A stretch of 64,000 bases of DNA from NCBI GenBank assembly GCA_016179685.1, contig JACPCR010000051.1:134323-198322 (forward strand), in the 5' to 3' direction. Each line of letters begins with the position of its first letter. The stretch's first letter is position 1. Origin of the DNA: Planctomycetota bacterium (GTDB taxonomy: Bacteria > Planctomycetota > PUPC01 > JACPCR01). The translations under genes were made by a program, and so were the position numbers. The notes under the pieces are model-generated. The model searched no databases. It worked only from the letters and a program-made list of their open reading frames with translations, and was not told the origin of the DNA. Shown in pieces: positions 35,562 through 44,700 of this stretch.

Positions 35562-36242
35562 ATGCCCAAGATTCTGATCATCGAAGACGAGACTGACCTT
35601 CTCCTCGGACTCCGCCGCAACCTCGAATTCGAGGGATACCAGGTGATCCAGGCGACGGACGGCGAGAAAGGCCTCGACCTGGCCATCCGGGAGAAGCCTG
35701 ACGGCATCATCCTGGACATCATGATCCCCAAACGCGATGGCCTCGAGGTGTGCCAGGACCTCCGGGCCAGGGGATACTCGACCCCGATCCTCATGCTCAC
35801 CGCCAAGAGCCAGGAGATGGACAAGGTCGTCGGACTCGAAGTCGGGGCGGACGATTACGTGACCAAGCCCTTTGGCCTACGGGAACTGCTGGCTCGCCTC
35901 AAAGCCCTGCTCCGCCGGGCCGCCCGCCGCGCCGGGCGGCCGGAAACGCTTCAGGTGGGCCGCTGGACCGTCGATTGCAGCCGCTTCGAAGCGCGGGTTG
36001 GAAAGACCGTATGCTCGCTATCCCACTACGAGGTGGACCTCCTGGCCCTGCTTGCCCAGCGAGCCGGTGAGGTGGTCACCCGCAACGAAATCCTCAACGA
36101 AATCTGGGGCATCGAAGCCTACCCGACGGACCGCACGGTGGACAATTACATCGTGAAGCTGCGCAAGAAATTCGAGAAGCACCCCCGCAAGCCGCGCCAT
36201 ATCCTCACCGTACACGGCGTCGGCTACAAATTCGTGCGCTGA
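35562..36242 (+). CDS. OmpR/PhoB-family response regulator
   Basis: 226 residues from ATG 35562; the 30 residues before it in the open frame come from the hairpin spacer. The receiver domain has the acidic pocket (IIEDETD), the phospho-acceptor Asp in GIILDIMIPKRDG and Lys in YVTKPFG. The C-terminal winged helix (SHYEVDLLALLAQRAGEVV, EAYPTDRTVDNYIVKLRKKF) is of the OmpR type and binds DNA. It pairs with the histidine kinase directly upstream. Targets are unknown; the downstream secreted STN-domain protein is one candidate by position only. Confidence 0.95.
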   Translation: MPKILIIEDETDLLLGLRRNLEFEGYQVIQATDGEKGLDLAIREKPDGIILDIMIPKRDGLEVCQDLRARGYSTPILMLTAKSQEMDKVVGLEVGADDYVTKPFGLRELLARLKALLRRAARRAGRPETLQVGRWTVDCSRFEARVGKTVCSLSHYEVDLLALLAQRAGEVVTRNEILNEIWGIEAYPTDRTVDNYIVKLRKKFEKHPRKPRHILTVHGVGYKFVR

Positions 36243-36416
36243 CAATTTTCTACAATTTTATTCATGCCGGTGATACTTCCAGCTCACCGCATCCCTACAA
36301 TCCTACCCGTCTTCTTGGCCATGGAGGAGACCCTTCGGCCCGCCGCTTTCCCGGAGACGGACCCAGGGCAGGTGACGGGGACATCCTCCCGTGCTGTTCT
36401 CTTGAGGAGTTTTCCT

Positions 36417-38309
36417 ATGCGTACATTCATCCCTGTCCCGTTTTCCCGTCGTCTTCTCCTCTCCCTCCTCCTCTCAGCCGCCGTTCCCCGCCCCTTTCAG
36501 GCCGAGGAGCCATCGGCGGATGACCTTTTCTACAAGGCCTATTACCTCGAGACGCAGGATCGGGACCTGGAGAAGGCCATCCAACTCTACCGGGAAATTC
36601 TTTCCCGGGAGCCGGCGGACGAATCCGCGGCGGCCAAAGCCCAGTACCAACTCGGCGCGTGTTATGAAAAACTCGGCCGGATGGAGGAGGCTCGCAAGGC
36701 CTACCGGAGCGTGCTCGACCGGTTCGGTTCCCATCGTGAAATGGCACGCAAGGCGGAGGCGAGCCTCCAGAGCCTCCCGACCACCACGCCGATGCCGGGC
36801 GACCCGGCCGCCGGGCATCTCCGAGTTGAACCCTCGATTCCGGCGGCCGGGACGGCGCCGCGAAGCGACCTGGCGGATGCCGGGGCCAGCCAGGAATTCC
36901 CGCTGGAGGAAAAGATTCCTGCCTGGATCGAGGCGCTGAAGAGCGAGCAGGCCGGGCAGCGTGAGGACGCGGCCAGGAATTTGGTGGGGGCAGGACAGGC
37001 CTCTGTGCCCGCCCTGGAGGTTTTCCTTGCGAGTCCTGTCGGCCAAGACGGCTGGACCGCTGCCCGTGCTGCCCTTTACCAGATCCAAGGGATGCCGGCA
37101 GACCCGAACCAGGATGCCGTCGAGAAGCTTTTTGAGAACAGAATCTCGGTCGACTTCCGCGATACTCCGCTCTGCGATGTCGTCCAATTCTTGTGCAACC
37201 TCACAGGTCTGAACATCCTGGTCGATGACCAAAAAATATTGGGCGCTGAAAGGGCTCCCGTCACCATGAAGGTCGAAGACAGAAGCCTCCGGAACCTCCT
37301 CGATGGGATCACTCGGCTTGTCGGCCTGACCTATCGAATGCACGAAGGCGCCCTCGTCATCACGACCGCGGAAGGCGGCAAGCGGCTGGAACGCCGCGCT
37401 GCGCTCCGGGCCGCCCAGGACGTCTGGGACGAAGCCCACCCGTCGAAGGAGTCCGGGGCCCGTCAAGCCTTTCTGAACCGGCTCAAAAACATCAAGGTCT
37501 CCATCGATCTGCAGAATACCCGGCTCGCCGATGCGCTTTCCTACCTCGGCGAATTAGGGTTGCCAGCGAGCCTCTACATCGATGAGGGCTGCGCCGGACA
37601 GCCCATCACCCTTCACGGCCAGGAGGTCCCCATGAGCCAGGTCCTCTCCCTCGTATGCGATTTGAATGACCTGGAGGTCCGGCCCGGCCAACTCGGCACC
37701 TACGGGATTTACTCGTCTGCCGGGAGCGCGGGCAGCGGAAAAGCTTCGAAAAGAGGCGAGGATGAAGCCACGGCGTTCCTGCAAGCTGACCTGGGAGGCG
37801 GGAAGGCCATGGTCTTCCTCGATGGCGGCATCGAGGGAGACCTGGAGAACGGACTCGCCAAGGTGACCTACAAGGGGCACGAGGTGTGGAAGGGGCCCGC
37901 CACCCAGCAGTTCTTCACCACGCAGGCCCTCATCCACGGCCGGCTCATGGCTGCCGCTTTTGATGGTGAGAAGGTCCTCTGGGAGAACCTTCCTGGGGCC
38001 GGCCAGAAACTGAAAGAGCATTTGGGAGAAATGCCGCCGATCGATTGGGCGCACCTGGATGCCCAGGGAAACAAGCTCATCGTCCAGACCGAGAACAACC
38101 GCACCACCATCCGGCACGACGGAAAGGAGGTCTGGAAGGGCCAGACCCGCGGCCGCATCTCCGCCTGGGAGCGCAACATCAACGGAGAGGACTTCGCCGC
38201 GGTGTTCGACGGGGACGAGCTGATTTGGGAAAACGTCCCGGGCGCCGCCCAGAAGGTGAAGGAGCTCGATCCCCAGAATCCCCTCCCGCCCGGGCCCCGC
38301 ACTTTCTGA
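36417..38309 (+). CDS. Secreted TPR/STN-domain protein
   Basis: 630 residues from ATG 36417, chosen for its ribosome site (GAGGAG, 7 nt upstream) and clean signal peptide (RRLLLSLLLSAAVPRPFQA). Near the N-terminus is a YbgF/TPR-like region (YREILSREPADESAAAKAQY). Two segments resemble the short secretin/TonB N-terminal (STN) fold: VDFRDTPLCDVVQFLCNLTG ... LVGLTYRMHEGALVITT, and VSIDLQNTRLADALSYLGEL. The C-terminal part contains an internal duplication: GHEVWKG ... FDGEKVLWENLPGAGQKLKE and GKEVWKG ... FDGDELIWENVPGAAQKVKE. It is followed 1 nt later by the Ser/Thr kinase gene, so the two are co-expressed. Confidence 0.75.
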   Translation: MRTFIPVPFSRRLLLSLLLSAAVPRPFQAEEPSADDLFYKAYYLETQDRDLEKAIQLYREILSREPADESAAAKAQYQLGACYEKLGRMEEARKAYRSVLDRFGSHREMARKAEASLQSLPTTTPMPGDPAAGHLRVEPSIPAAGTAPRSDLADAGASQEFPLEEKIPAWIEALKSEQAGQREDAARNLVGAGQASVPALEVFLASPVGQDGWTAARAALYQIQGMPADPNQDAVEKLFENRISVDFRDTPLCDVVQFLCNLTGLNILVDDQKILGAERAPVTMKVEDRSLRNLLDGITRLVGLTYRMHEGALVITTAEGGKRLERRAALRAAQDVWDEAHPSKESGARQAFLNRLKNIKVSIDLQNTRLADALSYLGELGLPASLYIDEGCAGQPITLHGQEVPMSQVLSLVCDLNDLEVRPGQLGTYGIYSSAGSAGSGKASKRGEDEATAFLQADLGGGKAMVFLDGGIEGDLENGLAKVTYKGHEVWKGPATQQFFTTQALIHGRLMAAAFDGEKVLWENLPGAGQKLKEHLGEMPPIDWAHLDAQGNKLIVQTENNRTTIRHDGKEVWKGQTRGRISAWERNINGEDFAAVFDGDELIWENVPGAAQKVKELDPQNPLPPGPRTF

Positions 38310-38310
38310 A

Positions 38311-41073
38311 ATGTCCAACGTCATCATCCTTTGCGCCAATCCCCAGTGCCAACAGCCGCTCGCCTGCAACTCCTCGCTCGCCGGGCAGGCGGTCCAGTGC
38401 CCCCGATGCGGGACGCTCACCGCGGTGGGTGACGTCGGGCAGGATGGCTTCCCCGGCGGTATCCGCCTGGGCCAGTACACCATCGTCCGAAAGATTGGGC
38501 AGGGCGGCATGGGCCGCGTTTATGAGGCGCTCCAGGATGGCCTTGGCCGCCGCGTGGCCCTCAAAGTCCCGCGAGTGACCCTCAGCATGGACCCCCGCTT
38601 TTTCAAGCGCTTCCTCCGCGAGGCCCAGATCGCCGCCACGCTCAACCACCGCAACATTGTCCAAGTCTACGAGGTCGGAAACGACAAAGGCTACCCCTTC
38701 TTCTCCATGGAGCTCGTCGAGGGCGAAACCTTGCAGGCGCGGCTGGCCCGGGAGACTCGTCTGCCTCCGGCCGTTGCTCTCGAATTCCTGTTCCAGTCGG
38801 TCCGGGGGCTCGCCCATGCGGGGCAGCACCGCGTGGTCCACCGCGATATCAAGCCGGGCAATCTGATCCTCGCGCTCGACGGGACGCTGAAGATTACCGA
38901 CTTCGGCCTGGCCCGCGCGCAGGGCTCGGGTCAGCAGACCTCTCAGATCGTGGGCGGCACCGCCACCTACATGAGTCCCGAGCAGGCGTGGTGTCAGAAG
39001 AATCTGGATATCCGGTCCGATATCTATTCGCTCGGCGCCTCCTTCTACCACGCACTGGCTGGCCACGTCCCCTTTCAAGGCCGCACCGCAGCGGAAACGA
39101 TCTCCCTGGCGGCCCGGGGTCTCCGCAGGCCTCTGGATGAAATCCAGCCCGACGTCTCGCCTCGCCTCGCCCAGATCGTCGAAAAAATGATGAACAGAGA
39201 CGCCGCTGAGCGATATCAAACTCCCACAGAAATCCTGGTCGATCTCGATCAGCTCAAGGCTCTGGAGTTTCCTCCAAATCCTACCTCCAAGGCCTCAGCA
39301 CCCTCTGCCGGTGACTTCCGCCCGCGCGACCCGCCGCCTTCCCGGCGAGCGCCAGCATGCCTCCGCTCCTCTGCCCGGCCCGAGTCGGGCGCACGGCCGG
39401 CCGCCGTCCGCTCCCCTGCGGAAAAAAGGCAGCAGATCGCGGCCTGGACCCTGGGCGTCCTGATCGCTATGGCCGGCGCCCTGTTCTGGGTTCTTCATCG
39501 CGCCCGGCCCGAGTCGGGGCCGGGCCCCACGCTGGAGAGACTGCCCGCCACGCGGCCTGAAGAGGATTATCGGCTGCAAAATTCAACGCACTCACGGCCA
39601 GAGCCAGTCCCTGAAGAGAAGCCACAACAAGCCCCAAACGCCCCGTCCAGGGGTGTCCAGGTCGATTCCGATTCCGTGGCGGGTTCCGACGCGAAGAGGA
39701 CCGAGGAGTCGCCGCTCGAAAGCGCCGTCATCATCCCACGATGGCCAGCGCAGAGGGATTCGTGGAAGCCGGAAGCCAGAGCCCAGGAGGCGGCCGCGGC
39801 GGATGCTGTGGCCGCCGAAGCCAAGCCTTCGCCCGCATCAGTTCCTCCGCTTCCTGCTGTGGAAGACGTATCCCTGCCGCCGGACGAATTCCCCGAGGAC
39901 CAGGCGGAGGCTTTCGGCCGCATGGAAGATTCGCTGACGCCCCTTCTGAAGACCCACGAGCACGCGTCGGCATGGGAAGAGGTTCAGCGACTGGCCCTCC
40001 GGCCCGAGAACGCCCGATTCCGCGACGATCTGAGCGCCATGAAGCAGGATTTCGAGGCCGTCGAGGCCCTGTGGCAGCAGTTTCTCCAGGCCATGGAGGC
40101 CGCGAAAGGGACCGAAGAAATATTCAATATCCGTCGCGGCAGGCTGGCCGGCGCCCGCGATGGCCTCCTCCTCCTCGAGATCAACAGCCGGACCGAGCGC
40201 CTCGCTCCGGCGGACGTCGGGCCGGGCAAAATCCAGGAAAAGCTCCAGATCAGTCCTGCGCGCTCCCCGGCCGAGACCTGTCATGCCCTTGCCGCATTCT
40301 GGCTGCACGAAGGCCGGAAAGATAAGGCCCGGGAGCTTCTCGAAGGCATCGGAGGCTCCCACCCGGACGCCAGCCGGCTTCTCCAGTGGCTGCGGTGGTC
40401 ACGAGAAGCCGAAGCCACCCAGATGATCCGGGCGATCCAGGCCGACCAGGCCGGGCGGAACTTCGATGCCGTGTTGAAGCGTGTGAGCGACCTGCTCAGA
40501 GATTTCGAAGACACCCGCGCGGTCACTCGCAGGAAATCGGACCTCGAACAGCTCCGGGCAGGGGCCGAGGCAGCGATTCTGAAGGAGAAAGAGAAAGTCC
40601 AGGCCGCCCTCGAGCGCCTCGAGGTCCTTGTCCAACAGGTCCAGAAGGAACGGGAGAGGTGGTACGACGACATGAAAGAGAAGGTGAAACAGCAATATGA
40701 AAAAGAGAGCACGGACCCGGAAACCTACGTGCGCCGGGGCGATGCCGAATTCGGTCACTACGTCGAGCACGCCGCATGCCCGAAGAGCGACAACCTCAAG
40801 ACCCTGAAAACCATTCTCGAGAACATGCCCCGAGTGACGCAATTCGTTCAGGACGTGCAGAACCGCAAGATCGAGTACAAGAAGATGATCGAGCAACTGG
40901 AGAAAGAAATCGATCAGGCGAAGAAAAACTACCAGGCTGGATTGGCGAAACTGGAAACCCTCTACAAGGAAAAGAGGCGGTCCCTCAAGAACCGGGAAGG
41001 CCGAGTGGCCCGGCGCATCCGAGAGGGCATCAATCTGACGAATGAGGAAATACTGCGGGAACTGCGCGGCTAG
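38311..41073 (+). CDS. Membrane Ser/Thr protein kinase with zinc ribbon and coiled-coil extracytoplasmic domain
   Basis: 920 residues. An N-terminal zinc ribbon (CANPQCQQ ... CPRCG) precedes a complete Hanks-type kinase: Gly-loop GQGGMG at about 62, Lys in VALKVP at about 85, catalytic HRDIKPGN at about 177, DFG at about 197 and activation-segment end SPEQ at about 221. One transmembrane helix lies at about 375-397 (AAWTLGVLIAMAGALFWVL). The C-terminal half is Ala/Glu/Pro-rich, then helical, ending in a long coiled coil at about 760-910. The layout is typical of planctomycete PknB-like receptors. It starts 1 nt after the STN-domain gene stop. Identification is secure. Confidence 0.95.
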   Translation: MSNVIILCANPQCQQPLACNSSLAGQAVQCPRCGTLTAVGDVGQDGFPGGIRLGQYTIVRKIGQGGMGRVYEALQDGLGRRVALKVPRVTLSMDPRFFKRFLREAQIAATLNHRNIVQVYEVGNDKGYPFFSMELVEGETLQARLARETRLPPAVALEFLFQSVRGLAHAGQHRVVHRDIKPGNLILALDGTLKITDFGLARAQGSGQQTSQIVGGTATYMSPEQAWCQKNLDIRSDIYSLGASFYHALAGHVPFQGRTAAETISLAARGLRRPLDEIQPDVSPRLAQIVEKMMNRDAAERYQTPTEILVDLDQLKALEFPPNPTSKASAPSAGDFRPRDPPPSRRAPACLRSSARPESGARPAAVRSPAEKRQQIAAWTLGVLIAMAGALFWVLHRARPESGPGPTLERLPATRPEEDYRLQNSTHSRPEPVPEEKPQQAPNAPSRGVQVDSDSVAGSDAKRTEESPLESAVIIPRWPAQRDSWKPEARAQEAAAADAVAAEAKPSPASVPPLPAVEDVSLPPDEFPEDQAEAFGRMEDSLTPLLKTHEHASAWEEVQRLALRPENARFRDDLSAMKQDFEAVEALWQQFLQAMEAAKGTEEIFNIRRGRLAGARDGLLLLEINSRTERLAPADVGPGKIQEKLQISPARSPAETCHALAAFWLHEGRKDKARELLEGIGGSHPDASRLLQWLRWSREAEATQMIRAIQADQAGRNFDAVLKRVSDLLRDFEDTRAVTRRKSDLEQLRAGAEAAILKEKEKVQAALERLEVLVQQVQKERERWYDDMKEKVKQQYEKESTDPETYVRRGDAEFGHYVEHAACPKSDNLKTLKTILENMPRVTQFVQDVQNRKIEYKKMIEQLEKEIDQAKKNYQAGLAKLETLYKEKRRSLKNREGRVARRIREGINLTNEEILRELRG

Positions 41074-41276
41074 CCCGGATTTCTCACAAGTCACAACGGC
41101 ACGCCCGATATCCGCCCGTGCGCCAATGCGTTGCAATGCAGGCTTCAACGCGGCCTTCCTGGCACCTCGATCCGGGCTAGCCCTGAGCGAGAACGACGCA
41201 AGTCGTTCGAGTCGAAGCCCGCAGGGCGCATTTCGAACACATCGTGGTAGAAATGCAGGTTCGAGTCTTAGGGTGT

Positions 41277-41323
41277 AACTTCTCCGCGCCGCGCCCACTT
41301 CGTGGGCACCCGGCGGAGAAGTT
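41277..41323. repeat. Compound hairpin
   Basis: Outer arms AACTTCTCCGC (41277-41287) and its complement (41313-41323) enclose an inner stem GCCCAC (41293-41298) and GTGGGC (41302-41307) with loop TTC. Confidence 0.7.
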
Positions 41324-41449
41324 GAAAGGTGTCCCGCCAGGCTTGTCCCAGTAGGAGGCGGGTCGGGTGTCCGTTGATTCCTGAACCCTGACACCTGACA
41401 CCTTTCCGAGCCGTATTGGGCTGCGGGCTTCGCCCGCCTGAATCCTCGA

Positions 41450-41477
41450 GTTCGCAAGTGCGCCCACACTTTCGAAC
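41450..41477 (-). repeat. Gene-end type hairpin, copy G
   Basis: GTTCGCAAGTG (41450-41460) pairs with CACTTTCGAAC (41467-41477) except for one position. On the minus strand the apex reads AAGTGTGGGCGCACTT, the second core variant of the family. Unlike other copies it lies about 380 nt from the nearest stop codon. Confidence 0.6.
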
Positions 41478-41740
41478 GCGGGTGCGAGTGAGTTGTCCCT
41501 CCAATTGAATCGGCGGGTCCGTTGTGCTATATAGAAAGACTCCGGGCTGGGCCGCGGATACCCTTGGGAAAGGGCGGGGACCGTGATGAGAGACCGGAGG
41601 TATTTCTTGATCCAGAGCGACTAAATAAAATCCTGCACCGGATGTTCGTTTCGGTCCCAGCCTGTAACTTCTAAGCCTTACCTCCCCAGGATTTTTTGTT
41701 GCAGCATCCTTACTGCGGCTCTGCCGCATGAAGAGCGTAC

Positions 41741-44700
41741 ATGTCCTGGCGTCGCATCCTCGCTCCGGCGGTCCTCGCCTCAAGCCTATCGATCCTATCC
41801 CTTTACGCGGAAGACCTTTACGAGGAGGGCATCCGGCACGCTGCCTTCGCCGAATACCGGCAGGCCCGGGAAAAGTTCCAGGAATTCATCGAAAAGAATC
41901 CGGGCGACCCGCGCGTCACGGACGCACGATTCCGGCTGGCGGACCAGTTCCTCGCCCTCGGAAGCATCCTCGAAGCCGCCACGGTCTACGAAACCATCCT
42001 CGCAGGCCAGCCGCCGGAGGAGGTCGAGGTCCGGGCGCGGCTTCAAATCGCGCGGTGTCTCGAGGCCCGTGGCGAGTTTCTCCGGGCCATGGCCAAGTAC
42101 AAAGAATACCTCCGCCGCTACCGCGACTCGAAAGATGTCCATGAGACCTGGTTCTACGTCGCCCGGCTCTACCGGCACACGCTGGGCCTGTACGCGGATG
42201 CGGAGCGGGAACTGCTCATGTTGCTCGCCCACTCGGCGGGCCACCCGAAGAACGCCCCCGTCCTCTGGGAGCTGGCGGAGCTTTACCGGCATCATCTGAA
42301 GAATCTCCGCCGGGCCCAGGAGGTGTACGCCGAGCTTTACACCCAGTTTCCCAGAGATGCCCTGGCGGCCCAGGCCATGGTCCAGTCCGCCTACCTCCTC
42401 GAAGAAGGCGGCATCCAGGACTGGTCCCGAGCCGTGCTGGAATACCGCAAGTACTTCGAGGCCTATCCCCAGGCGGAGGACCTTCCGGACCGGTTGGCCC
42501 GGGTGGCCTGGATTTACCGGGACCGGCTGAATCAGTTCCAGAATGCCATCGATGCCTACGACAAGGCCCTGGCGGCGAGGCCGGGCCCCGCCCTGCTCTG
42601 GGAACGGGCCGTCGCCGTGCAGCGAACGGGCAAGCCGGAGGCGCTGGTGCCCGCCTACCAGCTCATTCTGGACCGGTATCCCGAATCACGGGAGGCGCTC
42701 CAGGCGTCGCTCGGATTGGCCCGTCAGCTCTGGGACCTGGGAAAGCGGGATGAATCCATCCAGAGCATGGAGGCCATGCTCCAGAAATGGCCCGGCGACG
42801 TGAACGTCTGGTGGGAGTTCTCGCACCGGCTTCGCGAGCACAAGCGATGGGACCGTTCCGTGGAGGTCTATGACCTCATCCTGAAGACGTGGCCCAACTG
42901 GAATCCGGGCGATGTCTTCGTTTACAAGAGTTGGTCTTATTTGAACCGGCACGATGGCGCGAGGGCCCGGCAGGCGGAGGCGGAGAAGGAGGGAAAGGCG
43001 GACGCGGCAGCCGAGGCGAAGGCGGAGGCGGAGAAGGCCCTCGAGGGGGCGGCCGAGGCCTTGAGGCCCCTCTGGACGCTCTGGAAGGGTCATGCGGACC
43101 CGCAGGTCAAGGCTCTCTGGCATCTCGGCTACGAAATCCATTACAGCCGGGCGCGAAGATACCCGGAAGCCATCGCGATCCTCGAGCAGCTCATCCGGAG
43201 CTGGCCGGACTACGGGCACTGGCCCAACAAGGACCATGCCCTCCGGTGGCTGTGCGAGAGCCAGGTTGCGCACTCGCAGTCGCTGGACGCTGCCGCGGCT
43301 TTCCTGCGCGACGCCCTCGCCCGAAACCGCTATTCGGAAAATTTAAGAAATGGGATCGCGGAGGTCATGCGCAGATACAACGAGCGCAAGGAATTTCAAA
43401 AAGCAATCGATCTCTCTCCGGCTGTGCTCAGCGTCCCTCAGACGGGCTACGGCGAGGCCTGGACGCTCTACTATCTGGCCGAGGCCTACGGGGGCCTCGC
43501 CGCGTCCGCGGGGCCCCAGTCGTCCCAGCTCCAGCAAAAACAACTCGAGGCCTATGCACGGCTGGACGCGGTCCGGCGGGACGGAAACATGGGGGGCATC
43601 CACGGCGTCATCGACCAGCGACGGCAGGACACCATCCAGCCGCTGCTGCGCGCTCAATCCCTGGTGATCGAGCCGGTGGCCGAGATGCGGTTCAAACAGG
43701 ACCCGGAGGGTGACGAGGACAAGGCCTGGGCCGTGGCGGCGCTCGATGAGACCTGGAAGCCTTCAAGGCTGGGCCAGGACTGGGGCAACTTCGACGGCTT
43801 CGGCTGGTTTGCCCTGGACGTCGCCGCCACGGGCAGCCGAGAGGAATACCGGGTCACGTTCTCCAACGTGGATGACGAGATGTGGCTCTTCGTGGACGGC
43901 CGACCCGCAGGCCACCACGCCGGGGCGGGCCAGCCCTTCACCCTCTCGTTCGATCCGGAAAAAATCGACGGTCACTTCCGCTTGGCCGTCAAGGTCCGCG
44001 ACGCGGGGGGACCCGGCGGCATCCTCGGCCCGATGACCCTGGAGAAGCCCCGAATGTTCGGCGAGCAGGAGGCTTTGAACATCGCCCTCGCCCGACACGC
44101 CCTGGGACGTGACGCCGACGCCCTCATGGACTACCAGGAATGGATTCAGAACCTTCCCAAGGAAAGCGAAAAACGCGACCGGGTCATCCCGTTCCAGAAC
44201 TGGATTTACGCCGCTCAGAACAACCTGGAACGACTCGCCGCCAACCCCCCGGTCAAGCCTTCCGCCGAGTACCTCGTCCTGCTCGGCCTGGTTCAGGAAC
44301 GGCAGGGCCGACACGATCAGGCGGAGATGTCCCTCAAAAAGGCGATCCAGGTGGACGAGCTGGACCGGAACAGTTATCTCGCCCTGGCGCGCTTCTACGA
44401 GCGCCGGAACAACTGGAAAGAGGCGCACGACACCTACCTGCGGCTCATGGATGTGATGAGGGGTGCGCCGGACGAAGGCCACTTCAAGGCCTACCTGGTC
44501 TCGCTGACGAACGACCGCTGGGGCAACCGGGGTCGGGCCCGGGAGTTGATCGCCAAGTACGTGCAGGAATACCCGGACAGCCCCGCCTGGAATCGCCTCT
44601 ATGCGGACCACCTCTACGATTACGACCCCCGGGACGCCCAGACGAACGCCACCGCCATCACGCATTACCAGAAATGGTATCTGATGAATGACGGGCTGGA

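Larger units (their letters stand above)
41074..41740. other. Long spacer with several palindromes
   Basis: 667 bases between the kinase and the giant gene; no gene is supported. It contains a hairpin at 41277-41323, an inverted pair GAAAGGTGTC (about 41324) and GACACCTTTC (about 41396), family hairpin G, and a stretch near 41380-41405 (CTGAACCCTGACACCTGACA) of a kind common in environmental genomes. The promoter of the 8.9-kb gene presumably lies at the right end, but no convincing box was seen. Confidence 0.5.

Noticed and set aside
41200..41280. tRNA-like TTCGAGTC motif
   Set aside because: No cloverleaf could be built around it; acceptor and anticodon stems are missing.
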